Below, piece by piece: positions 50,168 through 58,155 of a stretch of 64,000 nt of DNA. Within the stretch, counting starts at the first letter, position 1. Every line of letters begins with the position of its first letter. The notes beneath the pieces are model-generated. The model saw only the letters and a program-made list of their open reading frames with translations, was not told where the DNA came from and ran no database searches. Both the position numbers and the translations under genes were made by a program. Source of the stretch: JBBQLG01 sp964251665 (GTDB taxonomy: Bacteria; Bacteroidota; Bacteroidia; Cytophagales; Spirosomataceae); NCBI GenBank assembly GCA_964251665.1, contig CAXUKO010000004.1, positions 124,001 through 188,000 of the forward strand. The letters are read 5' to 3'.

Positions 50168-50279
50168 ACGTAGCCCAGTGGTGCGGCATTCCGACGCCTA
50201 CGTCTGGTTGTAGCCGGTAGCTTAGTAGATAATCGACAACCAGACGTAGGCGTCGGAATGCCGCACCACTGGGCTACGT
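50168..50279. repeat. REP-like element with perfect 44-base arms, 5' side of the transposase
   Basis: Arms 50168-50211 and 50236-50279 (ACGTAGCCCAGTGGTGCGGC...) are exact reverse complements with a 24-base loop. The loop is the reverse complement of the loop in the other element, apart from one base. It lies between the transposase start and the DUF5686 gene stop. Confidence 0.92.
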
Positions 50280-50282
50280 TTG

Positions 50283-52952
50283 TTACCTCCTCCCAAACTT
50301 ATATGTGGTGCCGATGCGGAAACCCAGGCCCTGGTAACGGCCATCCTGAAACTGGGAGATAACCTCGACCCGAAAGAAGGGAAAAACGCTGGGGATTAAC
50401 CCGTCCAGACCGTAGCCCAGTTCGGTGTAGTTACGCGACGCCGGGGTAGCCAGGTAATGCACGAACACGTTCTCTTTCAGACCAATCAGGCGCAGTACGG
50501 CAATGCGGGTGAGGGCAAACTTGCGGAACTCAACCAGCGCGTGACCTTCAAAAAAGCGTTGCCGGGTACTGTACTCATAATAAGGAAGCAGCCGGTAAGA
50601 GGCCACCGGGTCGCCCTGTTGCAGGAAAAACTCATTGCCCTGAAAGTGCTTAAAGTCAGGGAAATAAACCGTCTTATTGTTCATGAAACCACCCACCGAC
50701 GCCTGATAACTGAGCGAACTGTAGATACCCGTTTCAATGGTGTGACGGATGGTCGCCTGAGCAAAATCATAGTCCACGTCGGCCATACCCTTCCGGTAAT
50801 TGACCGTAAGCTCCGGGCTGTTGTTCCGCAGCGGAATCCGATTACCATTACGGATACGGTAGCGGGTGGGCGAGAGTCGGCCTGACGCCGTCAGGTTCAG
50901 CACCAGTGCCTTGTGTGTGGGGAAGTCCGTTCCCGTAGAGGTCTGGCTGCCCGTTTCTGCATTGTAGGGCTGGTTAGGCGTGTAACTAAAGCGTTTCCAG
51001 TTAAAATAAGGCTTCAGGTCGTCGCGGTAGTTGTCCAGTTGCGAGCGTTGCGCGTAGTCCAGACTACCCGACAGGCTCAGTTGACCATCGAGCGGTTTGG
51101 CGGCAGCAGTCAGATTCAGGAAGTAGTCCTTCTGGTACAACTTCATGAAATTACGCTCAAAGAATAAGGTCGTGATGGTATTGAGCGTGGGACTAATCGG
51201 GTTGTCCGGGTTGAACTGATAGATATAGCGCCCGCCCGAAACGGCAACGCTGCTCGCCTTGTGAACAAGAGCCGCCGTGCCGTAACCAACAAACTGCCTG
51301 CGCCCGAACTCATAGCGTCCTACCGGCGTCAGCGTGAATTGGGTCGTCTTCTTTTTGTCGAAAAAATGGCTGTACTGGAGCTGGCTTTGCAGGGTGTACC
51401 CCTCCACCGTGTTGTACTCAATGTTGGTGAGTAACCCGCTGAATTGCAACGTGTTCAGCCCGCCTTTACTGAACCGCCACGTATTCCCGAAAATGAGTTG
51501 ACTAATGCCGAGGTGCTGCGACGAATCGCGCCGGGCTTTGGTCGAGTCCTTTTTGACTTCGATCTGTTTTATGATTTTCAGGCTGTCGCGCCGGACGTAG
51601 CTGTTGGCTTCGGCGCTGGTGAGTGGCACCGTGCGGAGCGAGTCCCAGAAGGCGTTGCTGCGTTTGCTGGCTAATGAATCGACCACCAGCGAATCGTTGC
51701 GGGTAACGGCCACGTCTTCGTTTCGCTCTTTCCGGGCCTTGTATTCCTGCTTTTCGTATTCCTTAATGAGCTTTTTCAGGTTTTTCGCCGATAGTTCTTT
51801 CTGGCTGCCTACGAGTTCGTCCATCTTTTTGGTTTTCAGGTCGGTTCGGGTCAAGGTCGTGGCGGGTTTCTCGATCTTGTCGTCGATCACTTTCACATCC
51901 TCCACAAATGCCGGGTTGATGGCGAATTCTTTAAAACTCACATTACTGACAAACTGCCCCGTAAACTTCACGCCGAGGTACGAGCCGTCTACGTTGTAAC
52001 GCTGGTTAAGGGGCATCCAGACGCCCTGCACGGGACTGTACACCTGACGCGCCTTTACGGTAAAACCCTGCTGACTGATCGACTCCAACTGCAAACTGTG
52101 AATGGCCCAGGTATCTTCGATGATGTAGATCGTGCCCTTAAACACGCCGGTTCCGTAGGATCGGGGGATGACGTTGATTTTACTGATGTCGACCGGAACG
52201 CCGGCCGTGCTCTGCTCCCGAAACGTACCCTCGTAACTGAATTTGTAGTAGGCAAACGCTTTGGGCGAGAGGGGCGAAACGGCCCCTACGACTTCGGGCC
52301 GGTAAAAACTGACGCCGTAAAACTGGTTGGGCGAGACAAAATCCGTCTGCGAGTTCCGGTTGGCCAGTACCCGCGTCCGAATAGTACCGGGCTGTTTAAA
52401 CTGAACTTCCGAAACGGTTTCGTTCAGGATGGGCACCCCTTTTTTGAAGTTTACTTCTTTCTCCGCTTTTTTTAACTGATCGCGGTAAAGAAATTCCAGG
52501 GGCAGATCGAGCACCGTAAACGTCGATTTAGTGTAATAACGGGCCGTGTAGCTGTTGACCTGCAACTGATGGAACCGCGCCTTGGCAATGGCCCGGCGCA
52601 TGATGCTGTAGGCCGGGTCTTCCTTGCCTTTTCCCACGTTTACTTCCTGCAAATTGAAGGACTGCTCCGTCAGTGTCATATCCACCTCGACCGCGCTGCT
52701 GCCTACCTCGACGGATTTAACCTGCGTTTTAAAACCCAGAAACTGGTAGACTAACTCATACTGACCTGGCTTGAGGGGCAGTTCGTACCGGCCTTCGGCG
52801 TTGGCCATCGTACCGGTTTGGGTGCCCTTTGCCACGACTGCTGCGTAGGGGAGCCTCTCCCCTTTGGCGTTGCGGATGGTACCCCGAACGCCGGTTTGGG
52901 CCAGTACAGCATGGGCAGAAAGCAGAGAAAAGAGGAGTAGCCAGAATTTCAT
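50283..52952 (-). CDS. DUF5686 outer-membrane protein with N-terminal carboxypeptidase-like domain
   Basis: An 889-residue protein with a signal peptide (MKFWLLLFSLLSAHAVLAQ). A carboxypeptidase-regulatory-like beta-sandwich follows (GTIRNAKGERLPYAAVVAKGTQTGTMANAEGRYELPL, residues about 25-95). The long DUF5686 region has AYSIMRRAIAKARFH near residue 118 and many alternating strands with a C-terminal aromatic-rich end (GFRIGTTYKFGRR), suggesting a beta-barrel. This family is widespread in Bacteroidota; its function is unknown. The stop lies three bases from the REP-like element. Confidence 0.85.
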   Translation of the reverse strand: MKFWLLLFSLLSAHAVLAQTGVRGTIRNAKGERLPYAAVVAKGTQTGTMANAEGRYELPLKPGQYELVYQFLGFKTQVKSVEVGSSAVEVDMTLTEQSFNLQEVNVGKGKEDPAYSIMRRAIAKARFHQLQVNSYTARYYTKSTFTVLDLPLEFLYRDQLKKAEKEVNFKKGVPILNETVSEVQFKQPGTIRTRVLANRNSQTDFVSPNQFYGVSFYRPEVVGAVSPLSPKAFAYYKFSYEGTFREQSTAGVPVDISKINVIPRSYGTGVFKGTIYIIEDTWAIHSLQLESISQQGFTVKARQVYSPVQGVWMPLNQRYNVDGSYLGVKFTGQFVSNVSFKEFAINPAFVEDVKVIDDKIEKPATTLTRTDLKTKKMDELVGSQKELSAKNLKKLIKEYEKQEYKARKERNEDVAVTRNDSLVVDSLASKRSNAFWDSLRTVPLTSAEANSYVRRDSLKIIKQIEVKKDSTKARRDSSQHLGISQLIFGNTWRFSKGGLNTLQFSGLLTNIEYNTVEGYTLQSQLQYSHFFDKKKTTQFTLTPVGRYEFGRRQFVGYGTAALVHKASSVAVSGGRYIYQFNPDNPISPTLNTITTLFFERNFMKLYQKDYFLNLTAAAKPLDGQLSLSGSLDYAQRSQLDNYRDDLKPYFNWKRFSYTPNQPYNAETGSQTSTGTDFPTHKALVLNLTASGRLSPTRYRIRNGNRIPLRNNSPELTVNYRKGMADVDYDFAQATIRHTIETGIYSSLSYQASVGGFMNNKTVYFPDFKHFQGNEFFLQQGDPVASYRLLPYYEYSTRQRFFEGHALVEFRKFALTRIAVLRLIGLKENVFVHYLATPASRNYTELGYGLDGLIPSVFPFFRVEVISQFQDGRYQGLGFRIGTTYKFGRR

Positions 52953-53134
52953 CAGGGTTCAATTTGTAAACAGGTAGCAAAATAAGGACACCGGTTGGCG
53001 TTTCCCACCGGCATTGTACAAAGTCGGCGTTTGCCGTGGCGAACGGTTCAGATCATTTGTTGTTCACCGGAAGATGCCGGTTTTAAGCAAAGGGTTGATT
53101 AAGGAGGTGTTAAAAAAATATAACACTGTTTGTC

Positions 53135-54094
53135 TCACCGAACGCTCGCCCGCTTCAGCCGGTCGTTGATAGCCCGGCCGAGCCCCCGGTTGGGCAGTGG
53201 CTCGGCGTACAGCACGTCAACAGCCAGCGCGTCCAGTGCCCGCAGGTGGGCAAAGAGATTTTTGGCCGCTTCGTTCAGGTCACCGGTGGGCGATAGCACT
53301 CGCTGATGCGCTTCGATAACGCCACCGAATGGCTCCCGAAACGCCAGCGCACCCGCCTGCTCGTGGGGAATCAGTGGTATGCTTTCCCCGGACTTGAGCA
53401 AACGGAGCGGCTTGCGGGGTGCATAGTGGCTACTCAGCATACCGGGTGCCTGCGGATTGGACGTCGAATGACTGCGCAGGGCTACTGGTCCAATAATGGC
53501 CTCAATATGCTCCAAAGCCATACCTCCCAGCCGGTAAACCGTTGGCAGTTCGCCGTCAGGAAAACCAACAATCGTTGATTCGATGCCGATGCCACAGGGG
53601 CCGCCGTCCAGCACGTACGGAATCTGGTCGCCCAGTTGGTCGGCTACGTGTTGTGCGGTGGTAGGACTGATGTAACCAAAGGGGTTTGCACTTGGTGCGG
53701 CCAGCGGAAAGTCGAGTAAACGCAGCAGGGCCAATGTCAGCGGGTGGTTGGGAATGCGAACGGCAACCGTGTCTAAGCCCGACGTAACCAGGTCAGGGAT
53801 AAGGTCACGTTTGGGTAAGAGCAGGGTCAGCGGACCGGGCCAGAATGTTTCGGCCAGCTTTCGGGTGGTTTCGGGTACGGCCCGAACATATTGGCTGAGC
53901 TTATCCAGCGAATCGGTATGCACAATGAGCGGGTCGAAGGCCGGGCGGTTCTTCACCCGAAAAATGTCCAGTACGGCATCCGGATTCAGGGCATTGCCTG
54001 CCAGTCCGTACACGGTTTCGGTGGGAATACCAACTACCTCACCTGCTTCCAAAAATTGTTTTGCCGCCTGAATATCCGTTCCAATGTGCACCAT
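53135..54094 (-). CDS. L-threonylcarbamoyladenylate synthase (Sua5/YrdC family)
   Basis: A 319-residue two-domain Sua5-type protein. It makes threonylcarbamoyl-AMP, the first step of the t6A tRNA modification. The YrdC core opens GIPTETVYGLAGNALN, then KNRPAFDPLIVH and the APSANPFGYISPTTAQHV loop. The C-terminal Sua5 domain follows GTASGMLSSHYAPRKPL-like sequence (APGMLSSHYAPRKPLRLL). A -7-type box lies only six bases before the ATG, so the transcript may be nearly leaderless. Confidence 0.92.
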   Translation of the reverse strand: MVHIGTDIQAAKQFLEAGEVVGIPTETVYGLAGNALNPDAVLDIFRVKNRPAFDPLIVHTDSLDKLSQYVRAVPETTRKLAETFWPGPLTLLLPKRDLIPDLVTSGLDTVAVRIPNHPLTLALLRLLDFPLAAPSANPFGYISPTTAQHVADQLGDQIPYVLDGGPCGIGIESTIVGFPDGELPTVYRLGGMALEHIEAIIGPVALRSHSTSNPQAPGMLSSHYAPRKPLRLLKSGESIPLIPHEQAGALAFREPFGGVIEAHQRVLSPTGDLNEAAKNLFAHLRALDALAVDVLYAEPLPNRGLGRAINDRLKRASVR

Positions 54095-54099
54095 AGCCG

Positions 54100-54107
54100 C
54101 AAAGATA
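54100..54107 (-). promoter_or_regulatory. candidate -7 element of the Sua5-type gene
   Basis: TATCTTTG on the minus strand matches TAnnTTTG and lies six bases before the ATG. Transcription would begin near the start codon. No clear TTG partner is seen. Confidence 0.4.
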
Positions 54108-54258
54108 CACGTAAAAGAAAGTGCATGGCCTGATGGATAGCGGCTACTGTAGTTGTATCAGTAATTGATGCGATCTCGTTGCTTTACAGACAGGTTAGTT
54201 GCTTATCTTTCGCAACACATTATAACCAGTCCCGACTATTCTTTCAACGCATTGCTGC

Positions 54259-56007
54259 ATGGATATTTTTCAGATTAAAAAAGCCCCGGTACTTTACGAC
54301 GCTGTCATTGTTGGTTCGGGTGCCGGCGGGGGGATGGCGGCCTATATGCTTTCCAAAGCCGGGGCCAAAGTCCTCCTCCTCGAAGCAGGCGGCTACTTCG
54401 ACCCCGCCGACCCTAAGTACATCAATCAGCTCAAGTGGCCTTACGAATCCCCCCGGCGGGGGGCCTCTACCACCCGCGCTTTCGGCGACTTCGATGCCGC
54501 CTGGGGGGGCTGGGATATTGAAGGCGAACCCTACTCGGCCAAACCCGGCACCGAGTTCCACTGGTTCCGCTCCCGCATGCTCGGCGGACGCACCAACCAC
54601 TGGGGACGCATCTCGCTCCGCTTTGGTCCTGATGATTTCCGGCGCGGCTCGCTCACCGGCGTGGGCGACGACTGGCCCATCGGCTACCAGGACATCAAAC
54701 CCTTCTACGACCGCGTCGACAAACTCATCGGCGTCTTTGGCTCCGTGGAGAACTTCCCCAACGAACCCGACGGGAACTTCCTGCCCCCACCCAAGCCCCG
54801 CCTGCATGAGCTGATGCTCAAAAAGGCGGGCAAAAGCATCGGGGTGCCGGTCATTCCCTCGCGACTGGCCATCCTCACCAAAGCCATCAACAACGAACGC
54901 GGCCAATGCTTTTACTGCAGCCAGTGCAGCCGGGGCTGCTCGGCCTACGCCGATTTCTCCTCGTCGTCGGTGCTGGTCATCCCCGCCCTGAAGACCGGTA
55001 ATGTCACGCTCATCAACGGGGCCATGGTGCGTGAAGTGCTCACCGATGCTAAAACCGGCCTGGCTACGGGCGTTTCCTATGTCGATACGGCTACCATGCA
55101 GGAAATCAGCGTTCAGGCAAAAACCGTCATCCTGGGGGCCAGTGCCTGCGAATCGGCCCGGCTGCTGCTCAACTCCAAGTCCGCCCGTTTCCCCAATGGC
55201 CTGGCCAACACCAGCGGGGTGATCGGCAAGTACCTCAACGATTCCACCGGGGCCTCGCGCTCGGCCTTTGTGCCGGCGCTGATGGACCGCAAGCGTTACA
55301 ACGAAGACGGGGTGGGCGGTATGCACGTCTACACCCCCTGGTGGCTCGACAGCCGCAAACTGGACTTCCCCCGGGGCTACCACATCGAGTACGGCGGGGG
55401 CATGGGTATGCCCGGCTATGGCTTTGGGGGTGGCATCGAGAGCCTGAACGGTAAGATCCCCGGGCGGGACGGTCAGTTCAAAGCGGCTGGTGGCTACGGG
55501 GCGGGCCTGAAAGACGACGTGCGGAGGTTCTACGGGGCGTACGTGAGCATGTCGGGGCGGGGGGAGCCGGTGCCGCTGGCCAGTAACTACTGCGAGATCG
55601 ACCCCAACACAGTCGACAAGTATGGCATTCCCACCTTGCGGTTCAACTACAAATGGGCCGATGCCGAGTTCCGGCAGGCCAAACACATGCAGGATACCTT
55701 CGAGGAAATCATTCATGCTATGGGCGGTATTGCCCTGGGGGAGAAGCCGGGTGCCGATCAGGACTATGGTTTGGCTGCTCCCGGCAAGATCATCCACGAG
55801 GTGGGCACGGTGCGCATGGGCAACGACCCCGCGAAGTCGGCCTTGAACGCCTATCAGCAGGCGCATGATGTGAAGAACCTGTTCGTGGTCGATGCCGCTC
55901 CGTTCGTTTCCCAGGGGGACAAGAACGTCACCTGGACGATTCTGGCTTCTTCCATGCGTACCTCGGAGTACTTGATCGATCAGGTCAAACGTCGAAACAT
56001 CGGATAA
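54259..56007 (+). CDS. GMC-family oxidoreductase (gluconate 2-dehydrogenase flavoprotein-like)
   Basis: A 582-residue FAD enzyme with an N-terminal Rossmann motif AVIVGSGAGGGMAAYMLSKAG and LLLEAGG. The GMC signature GGRTNHWGRISLRF follows. Near residue 217 is a Cys-rich loop CFYCSQCSRGC (Cys217, 220, 223 and 227). The C-terminal catalytic part contains HEVGTVRMGNDP and NLFVVDAAPFVSQGDKNVTWT. It precedes a subunit-3 gene by 40 bases, as in gluconate/2-keto-sugar dehydrogenases. The signal sequence, if any, must be on the partner. Its codon use is strikingly C/G-rich at third positions. Confidence 0.88.
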   Translation: MDIFQIKKAPVLYDAVIVGSGAGGGMAAYMLSKAGAKVLLLEAGGYFDPADPKYINQLKWPYESPRRGASTTRAFGDFDAAWGGWDIEGEPYSAKPGTEFHWFRSRMLGGRTNHWGRISLRFGPDDFRRGSLTGVGDDWPIGYQDIKPFYDRVDKLIGVFGSVENFPNEPDGNFLPPPKPRLHELMLKKAGKSIGVPVIPSRLAILTKAINNERGQCFYCSQCSRGCSAYADFSSSSVLVIPALKTGNVTLINGAMVREVLTDAKTGLATGVSYVDTATMQEISVQAKTVILGASACESARLLLNSKSARFPNGLANTSGVIGKYLNDSTGASRSAFVPALMDRKRYNEDGVGGMHVYTPWWLDSRKLDFPRGYHIEYGGGMGMPGYGFGGGIESLNGKIPGRDGQFKAAGGYGAGLKDDVRRFYGAYVSMSGRGEPVPLASNYCEIDPNTVDKYGIPTLRFNYKWADAEFRQAKHMQDTFEEIIHAMGGIALGEKPGADQDYGLAAPGKIIHEVGTVRMGNDPAKSALNAYQQAHDVKNLFVVDAAPFVSQGDKNVTWTILASSMRTSEYLIDQVKRRNIG

Positions 56008-56047
56008 ATCAATCACTCCTTCAGTCATTCAATCATTCATTGATAGT

Positions 56048-56677
56048 ATGAAACGCAGAGACACCCTCAAAGCACTCACGTTAAGTTCGTTTGGCCTGGC
56101 CGTTGGCCCGGTCGAAGCGGCTGTGCCGGAACGACTGGCCCCTGAGCCCAAACCCGCCCTGAAAATACCCGGCGGGCGACAAAAATTTGAAGCCGAGCGC
56201 GATGCCAAACTTCATGCCGAGACCTTCTTTACGCCCGCTGAACTGAAAACGGTTACCGTGCTGAGCGACATCATCATTCCGGCCGATGCCAAGTCGGGGA
56301 GTGCTTCACAGGCGGGGGTACCAGCTTTCATTGAGTTTATCATGAAAGACCAGCCCCGTCAGCAGACGCCCATGCGGGGTGGTTTGCGCTGGCTGGATAA
56401 CAAATGCGTTAGCCGCTACGGGAAGCCGTTTGCCACCTGTACCAAAGCGCAGCAGCTTGAGATCGTCGATCAGATTGCTTACCCCGGCAAGGCGACGCCC
56501 GACATGACGCAGGGCGTATCGTTTTTCAGTATGCTGCGGAATCTGGTAACCACCGGTTTCTACACCAGCAAGATAGGCATTGCGGATCTGGGCTACGTGG
56601 GTAACGTGCCCAACAACTGGGAAGGCGTGCCGCCCGATGTGCTGGCGCAGTACGGGCTGAGCTACGAGGATAAGTGA
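56048..56677 (+). CDS. Gluconate 2-dehydrogenase subunit 3-family protein
   Basis: A 209-residue protein with a Tat-like leader MKRRDTLKALTLSSFGLAVG. It then has the family pattern ETFFTPAELKTVTVLSDIIIPADAKSGSASQAG and VPAFIEFIMKDQP. Subunit 3 stabilises and helps export the partner flavoprotein as a folded complex. The third, cytochrome c, subunit of known gluconate dehydrogenases is not encoded in the window. The gene pair reads in the same direction with a 40-base gap. Confidence 0.85.
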   Translation: MKRRDTLKALTLSSFGLAVGPVEAAVPERLAPEPKPALKIPGGRQKFEAERDAKLHAETFFTPAELKTVTVLSDIIIPADAKSGSASQAGVPAFIEFIMKDQPRQQTPMRGGLRWLDNKCVSRYGKPFATCTKAQQLEIVDQIAYPGKATPDMTQGVSFFSMLRNLVTTGFYTSKIGIADLGYVGNVPNNWEGVPPDVLAQYGLSYEDK

Positions 56678-56715
56678 GCACCAGGTCGGCCCCATCGGGT
56701 CGGCCTTTTTTGTGT

Positions 56716-58146
56716 TCAGGCGGTTGGCAAAACAATCAGAAACTCGGTAAACTCCCCTTCCCGCGTGGTCACGGTCAGGGTGCCGCCATGCCCTTTGGTG
56801 ATGATTTCGTAGGAGAGCGACAACCCCAGGCCGGTACCTTCGCCGGTGGGTTTGGTGGTAAAAAAGGGCTGGTAGATTTTCTCCAGTAAATGATGCGGAA
56901 TGCCATCACCATTGTCGGCTACCCGAATCTGCACGGCATTTTTCGTTCGGCAGGTGCTGATTGTAACCGTAGGCTGGTACGTGGCCGGGGCATGCTGCTG
57001 TTTCTGCCGGACGGCGTAAAATCCGTTATTAAACAGGTTCAGCAACACCCGGCCGATGTCCTGTCCGGCTACCCGCACCATACCCAGGTCAGGGTCGAAA
57101 TCAGTGACCAATTTAGCGTTGAAATTAGTGTCTTTGGCCCGCATGCCGTGGTAACTAAGCCGCAGGAACTCATCGGCAAGGACATTCAGATCAGCGAGTT
57201 CCTGCTCACCGGTGCTGGTGCGGGAGTGTTCGAGCATACCCCGGACAATGCTGCTGGCCCGGTTGCCATGATGGGTGATTTTTTGTAGATTCTGCTTCAG
57301 ATCATGCAGCAGGTCAGCCTCAAGTACCGGGTCACGGACGGTTTTCTGTTGCTCCTCGTCCAGTTCATCGACTATTTCCGTACTGATGTCGGCGAAATTA
57401 TTAACGAAGTTGAGTGGGTTCTGAATTTCGTGGGCGATCCCTGCGGTAAGTTCACCCAGTGAGGCCATTTTCTCTTTCTGAACCAGTTGGTTCTGCGTGG
57501 CATGCAGGTTGTTCAGCGTTTGCTGAAGCTCTTCCGAACGCCGGAGCAACAGGTTATTTTTCTCTTCAATCGTGGTCAGGGCGCGGGTATTTGTGTCGTA
57601 AAAAACCAGGGCAATTACCACCACGATCAGCATCAGCCCGAAAATGACGTTCAGCCGGAACAGCAGCCGGTATTTATCCGCCAGCAGGTGGGGTACCGGA
57701 ATGCCGCTGTAATCGAGATACCACACAATGAGGAGCAGCACCGTTGAGAAGACCAGTGAAACCAGCCCCCCCGTTCGGCCAAGCAGAAACGTAGCCAGCA
57801 GGGGCTGCACGGCGGTCCAGGCCAACTGCTCCGACGAAAAGCCGCCCTGGTAGTAGCCGCAGATGAATACCGCCTGGGCAACCAGAAAATTAAAGATATA
57901 GCCCGTTGCCTGGTAGTTAATCAGCCCCGATTTAAATATCAGTAACAGGACCACGAACAGCACAAACGTAGCCAGCAGATTGTACACACCCGGCCAGAAA
58001 TCGGCCCACCAGCTCAGGGCAACGTAGTTTAAGGAGAACAGGCCGGTGAGCAGCACCGAATTGACAATGATACGGGCACGGCGGTAGTCATCATCCGTGC
58101 CCGAAAACTGGTTGGGGAAAAAGTAAGCCGGTATCTGTTGGAGCAT
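56716..58146 (-). CDS. Membrane sensor histidine kinase
   Basis: A 476-residue protein with about six membrane helices (residues 25-190), including VYNLLATFVLFVVLLLIF and LLFRLNVIFGLMLIVVVIALVF. A coiled-coil segment (TTIEEKNNLLLRRSEELQQTLNNL) leads to the H-box ELTAGIAHEIQNPLNFVNNF. The catalytic domain has an N-box FNNGFYAVRQ, a G1 box VADNGDGIPHHL and a G2 box GEGTGLGLSLSYEI. No response regulator is adjacent. It begins nine bases after the FAD oxidoreductase stop, so the two genes are cotranscribed. Confidence 0.92.
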   Translation of the reverse strand: MLQQIPAYFFPNQFSGTDDDYRRARIIVNSVLLTGLFSLNYVALSWWADFWPGVYNLLATFVLFVVLLLIFKSGLINYQATGYIFNFLVAQAVFICGYYQGGFSSEQLAWTAVQPLLATFLLGRTGGLVSLVFSTVLLLIVWYLDYSGIPVPHLLADKYRLLFRLNVIFGLMLIVVVIALVFYDTNTRALTTIEEKNNLLLRRSEELQQTLNNLHATQNQLVQKEKMASLGELTAGIAHEIQNPLNFVNNFADISTEIVDELDEEQQKTVRDPVLEADLLHDLKQNLQKITHHGNRASSIVRGMLEHSRTSTGEQELADLNVLADEFLRLSYHGMRAKDTNFNAKLVTDFDPDLGMVRVAGQDIGRVLLNLFNNGFYAVRQKQQHAPATYQPTVTISTCRTKNAVQIRVADNGDGIPHHLLEKIYQPFFTTKPTGEGTGLGLSLSYEIITKGHGGTLTVTTREGEFTEFLIVLPTA

Positions 58147-58155
58147 AGCAATCGC

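Noticed and set aside
54244..56028. A 594-codon open frame on the minus strand
   Set aside because: It is the antisense of the GMC dehydrogenase gene, whose C/G-rich third positions remove stop codons from the opposite strand. Its translation has no recognisable domain and is low in complexity (Val/Gly/Ala/His-rich).
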